Source: Paraspadella gotoi (taxonomy: Eukaryota > Chaetognatha). From it: a stretch of DNA of 64,000 nt. Under the pieces are notes generated by a model, which had not been told where the DNA came from, did no database searches, and worked only from the letters and a program-made list of their open reading frames with translations. A program made the position numbers and the translations under genes. Location: NCBI GenBank assembly GCA_051294375.1, contig CM119263.1:20736115-20800114 (forward strand), read 5' to 3'. Shown here piece after piece: positions 1-13,600 of this stretch (positions are counted from its first letter, which is position 1; the number at the start of each line of letters is the position of its first letter).

Positions 1-529
1 AGTCGCCAAGTGAAGGCTTTGAAGGAAGAGTCTGGCGGACAAAAAAACATACATAAAAACAAGAAAAAACAAAACGTCAATCATCGTCTCAGTTTGGCCC
101 AATTAACAAACGACAAATCATAGAAAACGCAGACTCGGATTTGTTTGTATTTATTTTTAAATTCATCTTTTTTTGCCTTTTTTATTTTACTATTTTTTCA
201 GGAGGGCAGACGGCGGGAAATAGAGGGAATGTAGCGATGAAAAGATTCTCAAACAAATAAAATTAGGAAATTTTATCTTCTCTGGAGGAAGATTTGCGAA
301 ATAAAAAAAAAAGGGAAAAAAGTTTTAACTTTAAAAAAAGTAAAACAGAAATGAGTTTTAAAAAAAATTAGCTTCCGACAAAATCTTTATCTTTTCTATT
401 TTTACTCTGATTCTCACTTTCTTGAATTGACTTTTGATTCAATTGAATTGTTCGATTGTTTTATGAATTTCCATTTTTGAATTGTTTAAATCTGTGGCTT
501 AAGGTTATTGTAATTAAATTTTTTCTCAG
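1..529. other. Intron sequence upstream of the first visible thrombospondin exon
   Basis: AT-rich with homopolymer runs, ending in a pyrimidine-rich acceptor at 521-529. A second acceptor-like site near 197-200 precedes a short open stretch that does not resemble a thrombospondin EGF domain, so I treat the whole block as intronic. The upstream thrombospondin exons (N-terminal domain, coiled coil, most EGF domains) must lie to the left of the window. Confidence 0.6.
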
Positions 530-634
530 TGCATGGTCGGATGGGCGGGCAACGGGTTCGTCTGCGGACGCGACACGGACTTGGACGGATTCCCGGACAA
601 GAGACTAAAGTGTTCGGACGCGACCTGCTTCGCG
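530..634 (+). CDS. Tsp: Thrombospondin exon 1 of window: end of last EGF-like domain
   Basis: Phase 0 to 0, 35 codons, acceptor ttttctcag, donor gtaagt. It encodes the [20 protein letters not shown] segment that joins the last EGF-like domain to the first type 3 repeat in COMP-like thrombospondins. Confidence 0.93.
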
Positions 635-2815
635 GTAAGTGAGGATACCAATTTATGATCAGGTCTATTAAATATCAGCCAAGAATAATTACCTCGCAAA
701 AACGTGGCAAAGAAATGGATGCACTAAAGTCGACGACATTTTTTCGATGTCTTGATGACTTAAGGAAGTAAGAAATTCGAGACGAAAGTTTGCGAGATTA
801 TACTTTGCCTTTGGTCTTCCCAATGTTACTCAATAAAAAACGATAACAAATTTTTTTTTAGATGTAATGTATTCTGAGAGAATAATAGCTGCAGCTTATA
901 GCTTCCGGTCTGTGTGTATTCAGCTGCTTTTCCTTTCTCCTTCGCCCAAACATTCGATGTTATTTTTTGAATGGTGGTGTACCATTTCATCGACATCTTT
1001 TTCTATTGTTGTACATATTTTTTAGTTTTGAAATTTCTATATTTTGACCTTTAAGCTTAGCATCAATTTTGTCCGACAATCTGGCACTACTCACTTCGTC
1101 CTCTTGTCCCCCTTTTCAGGACAATTGCCCGGTTGTGCCCAACTCGGGACAAGAAGATGCGGATCGAGATGGAATCGGTGACTCGTGCGACGACGATGCT
1201 GATAACGACGGAATCGTTAACGATCCGGTCAGGCGGACACTCATGTAGAATGTTGGTGATGGAGAATGTGGAAATTGAAGCCATGGGTTTCCTAATGTAG
1301 AAATTGTAATATGTTTACTGTAAAATGAAACAAAAAGGGAAAATTAAAACCAAAATAAACAAACGGAGTAACTAGCCCCATTTTTTCCAGGACAACTGCC
1401 CGCTCGTCTCCAACGTGAACCAAGAGGATTCCGAGGCGGACGGGCCCGACGAACGAGGCGACGCCTGTGACAATTGCCCGACAATTCCGAACCCGGATCA
1501 GACCGACACCGACGCCGACCGACTAGGCGACAGCTGCGATCCCGACGCCGACGACGACGGTGAGAGATAGATCAAGTTTTTCGGGCGAATTTCATTCGGA
1601 TTCACAATTACTGTGACTTGTCATTCGGTTGTTGAATGGACATTTAGTTGTTATTCTGTTGTCATTTAGTTGTCCTTTCGGTTATTGTCATTCAGTTTTC
1701 TTTGAAATTTCTTCATTCTTGTCATTCTTGTCAATCCGTTGTCCATCAGATATTATTAATTGTCCTTCGTTTGTTATTCAGTTCTCGTATAATCTCCGCC
1801 CCTCAAACCTCCAGGCGTCGTGAACGAGAACGACAACTGTCCTCTGGTGCCGAATTCCGATCAACTGGATTCGGACGGAGATCTCATCGGCAACGCCTGT
1901 GACAATTGTCCCTTCACCGTCAATGTCGATCAGGTGAGAAAGAAGATGTGTGAGATGAAGACGATGACTTCGATTGTTTGATTGAAAGATTAAATGTTTA
2001 ATTTAAATATTTAAATGATTGATTGAACCGATAAATAAATTGATTGATTGATTGATTGATTTGACAGATTGATTAATTGATCTATAGATAAATATATGTT
2101 GTTTAATCGATTGATAAATTTTTGGGTTGATTTATTAAGTTATTGAATGATTAAATGTTTTAGTGATTTATTGATTGATTGGTTGATTTATTGATTGATT
2201 GATTGATCTATAGATATTTCTTGATTCTGTTTTTGGCGTTGCTGGTGTTGTAGTATTTAGGCCGGATGTAGGTTACAACACTCCGTATCACTACGTCCAC
2301 CCTCAATCCAGACCACCCCCTTCCACTTCCCCCCTCTTACCACCCTCCCCTTTTTTTTACAGATCGACACTGACAACGATCTGGTGGGCGACTCGTGCGA
2401 CACCAACATCGACAGAGACAGAGACGGAGTCCAGGACGACATCGACAATTGCCCGGACTCGCCCAACGGAGAGCAGGTCGACTCGGACAGGGACGGACGC
2501 GGCGACGTTTGCGACGACGACGACGACGACGACGGAATTCGCGACGACGACGACAACTGCGATCTCATCGCGAATCCTGCGCAGTTGGATAATGATGGTG
2601 AGGAATTGGGGGACGGGAGAAGGAGAGGGGGAGGACGAAGTTGAGAATAGAAAGAGGGAAAGGAAGATAAAAGATAGAAAATTTAGGAAAGAAATAAAAA
2701 AAGTCACAGAAGAAAAGAGAACTGAGTATAAAAAGAAGAAAGAAAAAAATAAAAAACAAAAACAAGAAAAAAAAGAAACAAAAAAAATAGAAAAAAAGAA
2801 AGAGAGAAACAAAAT

Positions 2816-2859
<44 letters not shown>

Positions 2860-4666
2860 TAACAAACAATTAAGGAACATTTCTGACGTATGTGATATTC
2901 ACATTACACAATACACATTACAATTACACATTACACAATACACAATGTAACATGAGCTTATACGAACCCTGATCATTCAATGATCATTCAATGATCATTC
3001 AATGATCATTCAATGATCAGTGATCATTGATCAATGATCATTCCCGCCTCCACCTAATAGGCGACGGAATCGGCGATCGTTGCGACGTCGACAATGACGG
3101 CGACGGAATCAACGACGACGAAGACGTTTGTCCGGACAACGGACTCGTCAAGGCTACCGACTTCCGGTCTTACCAAACGGTGGTGCTTGATCCCGAGGGA
3201 GAGTCGCAGATCGATCCTAATTGGGTCATCCTCAATCAGGTCTGCTGCCATCGGGTTTAGTTATATGTAGAATCTGTAGATGGTCGCCACCGTCACTCAA
3301 TTTTCAATCCGACTCTCTCTTAGCCTCACATTTTTTTATAAAAAACTTTTAAAAATCTTTTTCTAAAATCTATGCCAGATGTAAATTGTAATAGAACAAA
3401 CAAATTTAAAGATTTATTGTAGAAATAAAAAAAGAATAATAAAAGAAATTAAAAGTAACATCTTATAATTTTTACAAGCGGTGATTCTAAAAAAAATATT
3501 CTATTTTTATTTTTATCGAGCCTCCCGGCGAAGCCGGTTCAGGCTTGATATTGATTCGGGTGAGCTTCTTCTTCGTCGGCATCGTCGTCGTTGTCGTCGG
3601 CGTCACGCATTTTTATATAAAAACTACTACGCTTTTATAGTTTTGGCTGGGACTTACCGTTTTTTTAAAATAAAAATTACTATAAATTACAATGAAGTTT
3701 TATAAAAGTGTGCGATCATAGTAAGTTAAAAATTTAGATATGGCTTCTCATCTTAAAATAGCTCTAAAATTTTTATATTACATTTGGATTCAAGTATTTT
3801 TTTGTTTGAATTTCCACTTCATTATGATTTACTGCAATATGCAAATGAGATTATAGTACTCATTATAGTATCCAAATTAGTATATAGAAATATAGAAAAA
3901 ATCTTTGAATCAATGAAAAACATGTGAAATCAAAAGTCCTTTTTAATGAGAAGCTATATCTTAATTTTGATACAAATAAAAATAAAATCTTTTACAAGCT
4001 ATGATTTGAAAAAATTTTAAAAATTTCCAATTGTAAACAATTGTAACATTTTTTTGCCTTTCTTTTATTTCTTTAAATTATATATAAATTTTTCTTCTTA
4101 TTTTTATCAGTTTTTTGAACGTTCTTGAACGTTATATTTTATAGTGTCTTATGAATTAGTTCATAACATTTTATTTATGTGTCCATTTAAACGTTAGTGT
4201 CTTTTGTTTCTGTTCATATTTAATAGTTTAGTTTTTACTTGCCTACTGTTTTCTAGTTTTTTACACTGATACTGTTTTTGATTTTGTCAATACTGTTTTT
4301 GGTAATAAAAAAATATATATATTTTTATCAGTTGCTGCCTTTTCTGAACCCTTTAAAAACGAGTTCAGGCTCTGCAGTGACTGTTCAGCTGCCTTCCAGC
4401 GGCTGTCAAGCTTTCTCTCTCTCTCTCTCTTTCTGACTCTGTCTCTGTCTGTCTCTCTCTTTTTCTTTCTGTCTCTCTCTCTGTCTCTCTCTATCTCTCT
4501 GTACGATCTTTTGCGTGATCGTTTTTTGAAAAATTTTGATTATTTTTTTCCTTTTAAAAACTTTTATTATCGCCATTTATTCCGCGCTTTTTTCTCAATG
4601 CAAAATCCCAAATTTACATCCGAGATTTTCGTGGATTTATTCTCTTTCTTTCTCTCTCTCTTTCTT

Positions 4667-4698
<32 letters not shown>

Positions 4699-7600
4699 AC
4701 TCATACACGAATTTGTTTGTTTTATTTATGATGAATGATTCATTGCGTCAATGAATGACTATCATCGCATCAATGTATGACTATCATCGTATCAATGAAT
4801 TATTATTTTGATGATTTTACCGTAACGCCGTGAGCGAGCTAGTGTTTTCTGACTTGCTATTTATTTATAAAGATTCGAAGAATGTAAATTTAGTAATATT
4901 TATTGTAGTAGACATAACATGAGCGTGAGACGTGAAGCAAGTAGAAGGGAGACTATTTCTAAAGATACAAAAAAAAAGAACCTATTAAAAATAGTCAACT
5001 TTAAGCTTAACCATAAAATTACAAAATATCATTTTAAATGCTTACCGACTGTCACGAATCATTGGTAACTTATCCTCTTAGTTTTAGGTAAGCACATCTC
5101 TTTTATATCTTTGGTTAATGTACAATCATAAGGACTAACCAATCAGAGAGCGACTTTTAAAATACTTGATCAATCAGATACTTCGTAAGCAACAAAAATA
5201 CGAATTCAATAATAAAAAGGGCATCAAACAACCGAGAGACTATCTCGTAACAAATAAAAATTTAACAATCCCCCATCTATCGACAGATATAAAAATTAAA
5301 TTTTTATAGATAGAGGGTTACTTTTAAATATTATGTACATCTTCAAAATGATAACTAAATATCATAAAACAATTTTAAATCAACAGTAAGATAGCATGCA
5401 AGTAAGGTAACTACTTTTAAATCATAAGACAAAATTTGTATAAAATTAGGAACCAAATTTTTTTTTTTTTTTTAAGAGTGGATAGCGTCGTCTTTAATGG
5501 CAGAAGGATCAGGTTACCCCCATCGTCAAAAAGAACAGCGGCATGTAGTATGAGACAGGAAAAGTAATAAGGATAAGTCCTACCATATCTTGCATGGGCC
5601 ATGATCTTTTTACTGGATAAATGCACCAAGTAAATATGGCAAGCCTTTTCGAGAGTTTTTCCCAGGTGGAAGATTTGCTTGATGGACCATTTAGATTGCT
5701 GGATTCCTTGATATTTGTAAAGACCTGAATCGCAAAGCAATCAAGTGAATAGGCGTAAGATTGAGCTGCAGAAGCATTCTCAATAGGCCATTCAGTCTTT
5801 TCATGTAATAGATAATCTGGTCCATTGTGGTAAAACTGCCAGACTTTCTGATCATCAACAGCAAAGCTTTGTGAAAAAAGATCAACTGGGCTTTCTTTTG
5901 TAGGAAATAGACAAGCTAAAAATTGTATGGCATGAAAAATGGACATGAAAAATGAAACTTTAATATTTCCATTATCTTTTAATCTTTCATATGCAGCAAC
6001 CCTATAACTTTCCATAGATGCATCACTAGACATGTGCAATTCTTTGGAGATGATTTCTTTCATGTCTTTGGAGGAGAGTTCCTCAAGATGGAATAATGAT
6101 TTTTCAATCTGCTTGGTTTCTTCCTCTGAGATTATATCATCCCTTCCCATTTTATTTGCACAAAAAATTTGAACTTGTGGTCTAGCAATGAGTATGAAGG
6201 GTGCTGTGAAGCTTAATGGATCAAAAGTGGAAGCTGTTGAACAAACGGCTTTTCTTCTGGTTATAATGTTTTCCCCCATCTTTAAAATGCTTATTTTAAA
6301 CCCAAAACAACCAGTCATAACATCAGAAATTATACTCCAAGCTTTTTCAGATGGATTTCTTCCAAATCAAAAAACTTTGGGTTTACTTTGGTCATTTTAT
6401 ATGGGATTTGAACAAGGGAAACACAACTTTCCTTCAACCAAGTTTCTACTTGATCCGAAACATTAATTCTTGATTTCCATGTCGTTCTTAAGAACAGACT
6501 GGACCTTTCTTAATCTTTCAAGTGCCATTTCAGCATGGGCATCTGGGGTCTAAGACCTCAGCAGCTTTTGTCCGACTCTCCTTCCAAGGTAATGCAACTT
6601 GATAATGCCCATTAACAAATTTTACAGAGTCCTTTAAAACTCCAAGAGCTTTTTTATCGTTCTTTGACTCACGATTCTTATCATCAGATGGGTCATTAAA
6701 TTCATGATGGAAAAGGTTATCCAACTTTGGTAACAAATTTTTATTGTTAATTAATAGCATCACACTCAAACTGAGAGCAGGTTGAAGAGTTTCCTCCAAA
6801 TATCGTCCACCCCATCGTGTTCGAACCGCACATGGTGCATTCTGAGGGCCTCTACGCATAGAAAAGGCATCAGGTACAAGAGAGTTGGCAAGATCCATAC
6901 CTATTAATACATCAATTTTAAGAGGACCGCCTGTTTCATGTAAGGTTATATTCTTCAAATGAGGAAAATTTTGTAACTTGTCTGAAGTGGGGAATGAGAC
7001 ATTTCCATTTGAAAGGCTCTGAGCTATGACAACAGACTTGTGTTCGACCTTAAAGTCATCATCTAAGGAGTTTAAAGTTAGAGGGACTGTGGAACGTAGC
7101 TCAGTTCTGGTAGTATCAAGAGTTGACACTGTTAACCATGCTTTTTGTCTGGGTAGATTTAATCTTTGATAGTTCTGTGGAACAACATGTTCTTGTACTA
7201 CCCGTATCTAATAATGCATAAACATATGCACCTTTGTTCTTGTAATTCACTAGAATGGCGACTATAGGTCGATAAAGTACACCACCATCATTTGTAGCAA
7301 GAACCTGTGCAGATGTTAATCTGTACTTGTGGATGGCGATGGCATTGAACTTGTTTGTTTCACATTGGTTATGGAATCATCAGCGCTTTGAGTTTCTTTT
7401 GTTTGCCGATGAAGCAAAGAATGGTGGTTTTTAGAGTTACACGTTTACAGCATAACTTTGTGATCTTGCAGTCAGAAATTTTATGTTTATTCAAACACCG
7501 AAAGCATAAACGATTATTCTTAGCATACTCAAATCTTTGTACTTGGTCCCATTTAAAAAATGTAGGACAACCAGACAAATAATGTTTACTAGTGCACAAA

Positions 7601-10600
7601 GGGCATGTTAAAACTTTTACTTGGTCATTAAAATTTTTTTAGCACTAGATTTCTTTTCATCAGCCGAGCCATTACTCCAAGAATCCTCATTTGTATGATT
7701 GGAGCTACTAGAGTATTGCAAAGTCATGGAAGTGTTAGCAGCTGCCACTTTAATAACATCTTTTGGAGGAAAACTTGGACGAGCATATGGAGACTCCAGC
7801 TGTTTGACTTGATCATCCAGAAAGTATAAGAAATTGCGTCAAATGTTCCTTTTGCTTTTGATAAACGGTCAACTTGTGATGAGAAGTATTGCCATTTATC
7901 ACGTAGAAATGGAATGCGCTTATCAATCAAATTGTTTACAAGATCGATGTTAGAAAAACCTTCATAATCCCCAGACATGAGAGCAGTGTTTTTAGCCTCT
8001 TCAAGGCTCCATAACAGGTTTCTAAGACCAACAAGATCGCCTTTACTTAAAGTAGTCTTGTTTTATAATATCACGTAATCTTTCAGCAGCAGTATGTTGC
8101 CTATAACCCCAGTGATGAACTAACTTTTGTTTAGCATAAGCTAAAGCTTTGGTGCCATCCAGTTCATTTTCAAATTGCTTAATGGAATTATGAGCCTCAC
8201 CAGTCGTCCATTTCAACAACTCAAATACTTTTCACGATCATCTACCCCAGGAAGTCGTTCTACATCAATTATAAACCGAGATAGGAATGACGCTAAACTA
8301 TAGCTGTCACTTCCACCTCTTATCTTCCTTAGGCCGCGCTCGCTCCAGCTTAGCCGAATATGCCAGAATAATGCTGGGATCAAGGGCTTGAGTAGGAGCT
8401 GAAAAACATGAAGGTGGAAGCATCATTGGCTTAAATTGATTGCTTTGATTTGGTTGGGATGGAACCTGAGGAGTGGATGGGAATCCAGAATTCCAGATGC
8501 TGTTGGCGGGCAAGTGGTGATCTCAATTGGTTGGGTTTAAATAATGCATGAGGAACCGAGTCTTAGTGCTAAAGCTTGGGTTTAAATTCGTGCTTTTATA
8601 TGGATTAAATGAGGGAGCTTCATGATTTAAAGTAGAAGCTTCAGGCAAATGAACCAAGTCATTGCCCTTTGCCCTCTCTTGTTTATTCATATCATTCCAA
8701 TGTGTAACCTTGTCAAAGGCAGAAGGAGTCTTTGGTAAACCGGGTGTGTTAGGAATGGAGGCATCATCTTGTAAAATTTGGATATCGTCATTTAATTTAC
8801 TTAATCAGCCTTTTCGATCATCCTTTCCCTTTCCCTCTTTTTCTCATTGTCTTCCCTTGGTTTTTTTAATTTTAAGGCTAAATTGTTTAATTCCACTTGC
8901 TTCTCCTCCCATTCCCTTTGCTTCTCTTCCCATTCCTTTTGCAGTTTCCTTTTGGCTTCTTCCAATTCTAATGCATTTTCCCTTCTTCCCTTTCTTTTTG
9001 ATCGCTACGATCCTTTTCATTAATTTTATATCCTGATTTTTATATTTTCTTTCCGTTCCTTTAATTTTAAACTCCTGACACTACATTTGGTTCCCTTTGA
9101 CGAAGCCCTTGAGCTTTGAGAATCTACCAGACATGGAAACGGACTTGGAGCATTAGGGAGCAAAAGATTGTTATTGGCAGGCGTATTTAATGACTTAAGT
9201 AACTCTTCCATTTGATCATGAAATGTGGATTCTTCTTTTTCGTTATTCCTGTAATGCTTTTGTATTCTCAGCTTCCCTTTCTTAGTCAAACCCTCACCCT
9301 TCAATTCTTTGTATGTTTCACTAGCCAGAGTATGCAATCTTTCATGAGCTTGTTTTGCAATATTAATACTTTCCTCCTTACATGAGGTTTGGGCAGCTTG
9401 CAACTTGTATTTAAATCGTGAAATGCTATGGATAATGGATGTTTTCTTTAATTTACCCGCCCTTGTGAGTTTGACGAGTTAGACATGATTTCAAAAATTC
9501 ATTAAACCAACAAGACACGAAACCGAGATATAAAAGCAAAGCCAACCCTTATAATAAGAGGAAAAGCAAACTTGTAATGGCATAAAGAAACAATGAAAGC
9601 GAGAGAGCCAGAACTAAAGAATTTCTTAGGAAAGAAAGTCATATAGAACCGATTATAAAAGAAGAACGCGTTTCGTTAAAGTTAAAGCGCAAATTCGATT
9701 CGCGGAAGAGAGTCTTTATTTTAAAATTATTTCGCGTTTACGAGATAAAAGACGCGCGCTGAAATCGTTTTAATTTTCGCATTTCGAATTATTACGAGAT
9801 TCGCGTAGTTTATTCTTTTTTTTTAAAATGCACTCGAATTTTTTCGATTTATTTTTAGAAGCAAATTCGTTTTTTCTTTTTCGCGAGTTTATTTAGTCTT
9901 ATTCTTACGCCGCCGCTTAGTTGAGTCAATCGCTGACCGATCGTGAAGGAACGCGCAACAGAGATTCAATGAGATTTGAGTTCCTTTTTTAAAGGGCGTT
10001 TATTAAAGTCCGAAGTCGAAATAGATTATTGAGGATTTTACCGTAACGCCGTGAGCGAGCTAGTGTTTTCTGACTTGCTATTTATTTATAAAGATTCGAA
10101 GAATGTAAATTAGTAATATTTATTGTAGTAGACATAACATGAGCGTGAGACGTGAAGCAAGTAGAAGGGAGACTATTTCTAAAGATACAAAAAAAAGAAC
10201 CTATTAAAAATAGTCAACTTTAAGCTTAACCATAAAATTACAAAATATCATTTTTAAATGCTTACCGACTGTCACGAATCATTGGTAACTTATCCTCTTA
10301 GTTTTAGGTAAGCACATCTTCTTTTATATCTTGGTTAATGTACAATCATAAGGACTAACCAATCAGAGAGTGACTTTTAAAATACTTGATCAATCAGATA
10401 CTTCGTAAGCAACAAAAATACGAATTCAATAATAAAAGGGCATCAAACAACCGAGAGACTATCTCGTAACAAATAAAAATTTAACAATTATCATCACATC
10501 AATGAATGACTATCATCGCATCAACCATTTGGTTATTATCACATCAATCATTTGGTTATTATCACATCGATCATTTGGTTATCATCGCATCAATTATTGG

Positions 10601-13600
10601 TTAATGGTTATCATCGCATCAATTATTGGTTAATGATTATCATCGCATCAACATTTGGTTATCATCGCATCAATCCTTTGGTTATCATCGCTTCAATATT
10701 TGGTTATCATTGAAGGGAGGCTCGATCCTATTCTTTTAAGATTTTTGTATTCGGTTATAGATTTAAATTCCGTGGTATTTTAAGAATCTTATTATTCATT
10801 AGATTTCAAATTAGGTGTTCTATTTTGCTTAATGTTAAAGTGAAAAAATAAGAACATTTTCCATTTTAAAAAATTTACATTTTAAATTCCATGTTCTACA
10901 ATCGGCAAAAAAATTTGATTTCCAGGGTGCGGAAATCGTTCAAACGATGAACAGCGACCCCGGACTGGCCGTTGGTAAGGACCCGCTATTCGATTTTAGA
11001 TATAGTTATAATTTTAATATTATAAACAAACAAACATGACGACGACTTTGATCGTTGGGAAATTATCTTATTGCCATTCAGGCATCCCCCCTACCTTTAT
11101 TTTGGCGCGCGATTTGATTTGTGACCATTTAAAAAAAAAACTATTAAGGTCATCAAGGTAGGCTTCGCTATGACAAATACAAGGGAAGATGTTCCTTTTG
11201 TAACCATATTGTTCTGCCTTAAAAGTCTCCACAATTCATTTAAAATCAAATGCAGTCGGATACCAAATACTACTGTACATATACACTAGGGCGTTTAAAA
11301 ATAACAAAATATAACAAATCTAATAAGGTACATAGCTATTTTAGTGTAATCAAGACTGTAGAAGTCGCGGTACACAGTCTCGTAAAAAATTTTATTCACG
11401 CTGTTCTCATGCATAATTCTTTATCTTGTGACCAAAATTTTTGCTCTGTCTGATTACTAACATATGCCTTATTCGAACTAACATAGGCTCTTTTTACCAT
11501 GACTGTTTTTCATCACTAAGATCGCAAAGATAATCAAAATTTGTAAAAAATCAGGCTAAAAGTAGCTTGAAACGGTGACAAAATTTCTTACCATCGTCAT
11601 TGTAATTGATCTGGGTTAAACTTGTTCATTAAAAAAAGTTATATTCAAACTCAATTTACTACTAGAGATCAAGATAGAGCCAAACTTTGTCAATGGGGTG
11701 GGTCAGAAGTTTGATTTGGGAACCTTCTCAAATGAAACTTCATACATTTCTGAGAAAACTTTCAATGAACCAAAATCATCTAAAATGGCTAGAAGCACTA
11801 GTAATTAATTTTTTAATACTTATTTATAGATATGATATTTTTTAAATTTTGTATTTTTAAAAGCAGATTTAGAAAGTATAATTCTTTTTTCAATATTTTG
11901 ATGATAAGGGGGTTAAAATTGGTAAAAACCTTAAAAAATCATCATCATCATCCGATGATTTTAGCAGTTTTTACTAATTTTTAGTAATAAAACATCAAAA
12001 TTTTAAAAAGTTGTAATTATATTTTTTGCTTAACTTTTTGAGCTCTATCAGAATCAACTAAAAAAACCTAAAATATTCACACAAAAAATTTGACATTATA
12101 TAGTAATATAATAGACATCGTTATTTCCCTTCGATTCATTGTGTTTGGATGATAGAAGACGTTTTAGATTTTTAGATTTTAGATCTTTGACACAGATGAA
12201 AGCTTGTATGACTAAAGCCAAAACATATCCGTCTTATAATAATAAAATCGTTGTTTAAACAATCTAAAAGTCTTCTAGCAATATAATAATATTAATTAGC
12301 GAATTACTCATGGTTCGGAACATTTTTGCAAAAAAATATTTTAACACAATAATTAATACCAATAATGGATTAGTTTAATGCTGTTCCCATTAAAATTGGA
12401 ATTTGGTCGGCTACCGCTAATCAAGAGCTATGTTTTTTATCTATTATTTTTTCATTTAAAGGAAATTTAAGGCATAACGGTCAACCAAATATCTCTAAAT
12501 CAGAATGACAAAACAATATTGCTTTTTTCTAGTTTTTGTATTCATTTTGTGGCTGTGACTTGTTTGGCGTTTTAAGAAAGATCTAAATAACATTTTTGGC
12601 AAAATCATCTTCTTAGAACTTATTATAAATTTTTATAAAAATATTTTAAAATTTAGTACACTAAAATAATTTTTATTTAATTAAAAAGTTGAATTAAATT
12701 TTCGAAAAAAAACATTTGTCTCATTGAGAATTATGAATAAGGAACTTGTGAAATAATTTTGCATTTTAAAAAAAATCAGATTTTTCCCAATCGATTTTAT
12801 CACAATCTGATGTTTTTATTTTTTGGATTTATTTATTTTTTATGCAAAATTATAATTCTCAGTGAGCATGGTCTGAAAATTTTTTTTTAATTTTTAATTT
12901 TTTCTTTATTTTTTTTTGTTTATGCTTTCCATAAGTATTCAAGAGAGATATGGAGGACAGTTTTTCTTATCTTATGTTATTGTGATAATTTGCTATTAAT
13001 TTTTATAAACCATTACTTTTAATAATAATACTGTAATGTTTTTTATATTAAAAAAAATTAAGTTTTCTTTCGTCCCTATAACATTGATAGAAATTATTTT
13101 TAATGAATCAAAGACTATAATTATAGCAATAATAATTATTATCAATATTAACAAAAGAAATGGAAAGAGGAATTTTGACATGTTTATGACATAACAAGGC
13201 TGAGTAAGTGAGTAAAAGTTCTGAAATTGATGCAAAAACAAAAAGAAAGCGACAGAGAGAGTGAGGCAAAGAGTGAGGCAAAGAGTGAGAGCAAGAGAGC
13301 CAAAGCAAAAGTGAGAGAGAGAATTCTGATTGTTGTTTAAGATGCGAAGGTTGCACATTTGAGGCTATCACAAATATTTTTTTTTCGTAACCAGGAGACA
13401 TCAGAAAAGAAAGATATTGAATGTGACTAAAAAGTGAAAGCGCGGCACTGGTTATTGGTTAAGGAAGAAAGAGAGAGAGACTGAAAGAGAGTCAGCAACT
13501 GTATGTACAACAAAGTGAGCAACGGTAATGAACATGGTAATGTACATGGTGACAATTTTACAAGCGCCGGTAAAAAAACGCTGTCATTTGAAAACCCATG

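Larger units (their letters stand above)
4809..10486 (-). mobile_element. BEL/Pao LTR retrotransposon, internally deleted, inserted in intron 6
   Basis: Near-identical direct repeats at 4809-5267 and 10030-10486 bracket minus-strand remnants of a BEL/Pao polyprotein. Read on the minus strand the LTR has TG...CA ends. A G-rich polypurine tract lies next to the 3' LTR. A perfect target duplication is not clear: attat at 4799-4803 and at 10487-10491 is the best candidate, but the left copy is 5 bp from the LTR. The insertion splits the minisatellite repeat that continues on both sides. The reverse transcriptase YxDD core, RNase H and integrase core are not found, so the copy cannot be autonomous. 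Confidence 0.88.

Noticed and set aside
2357-2869. 170-residue minus-strand frame over thrombospondin exon 5
   Set aside because: It is the antisense shadow of the Asp codon runs and of the purine-rich intron; composition is Leu/Ser/Phe/Val low complexity.
10487-10715. Possible CRISPR-like array of 23-bp units
   Set aside because: Units are contiguous with no unique spacers; the genome is eukaryotic and the array belongs to a dispersed element.
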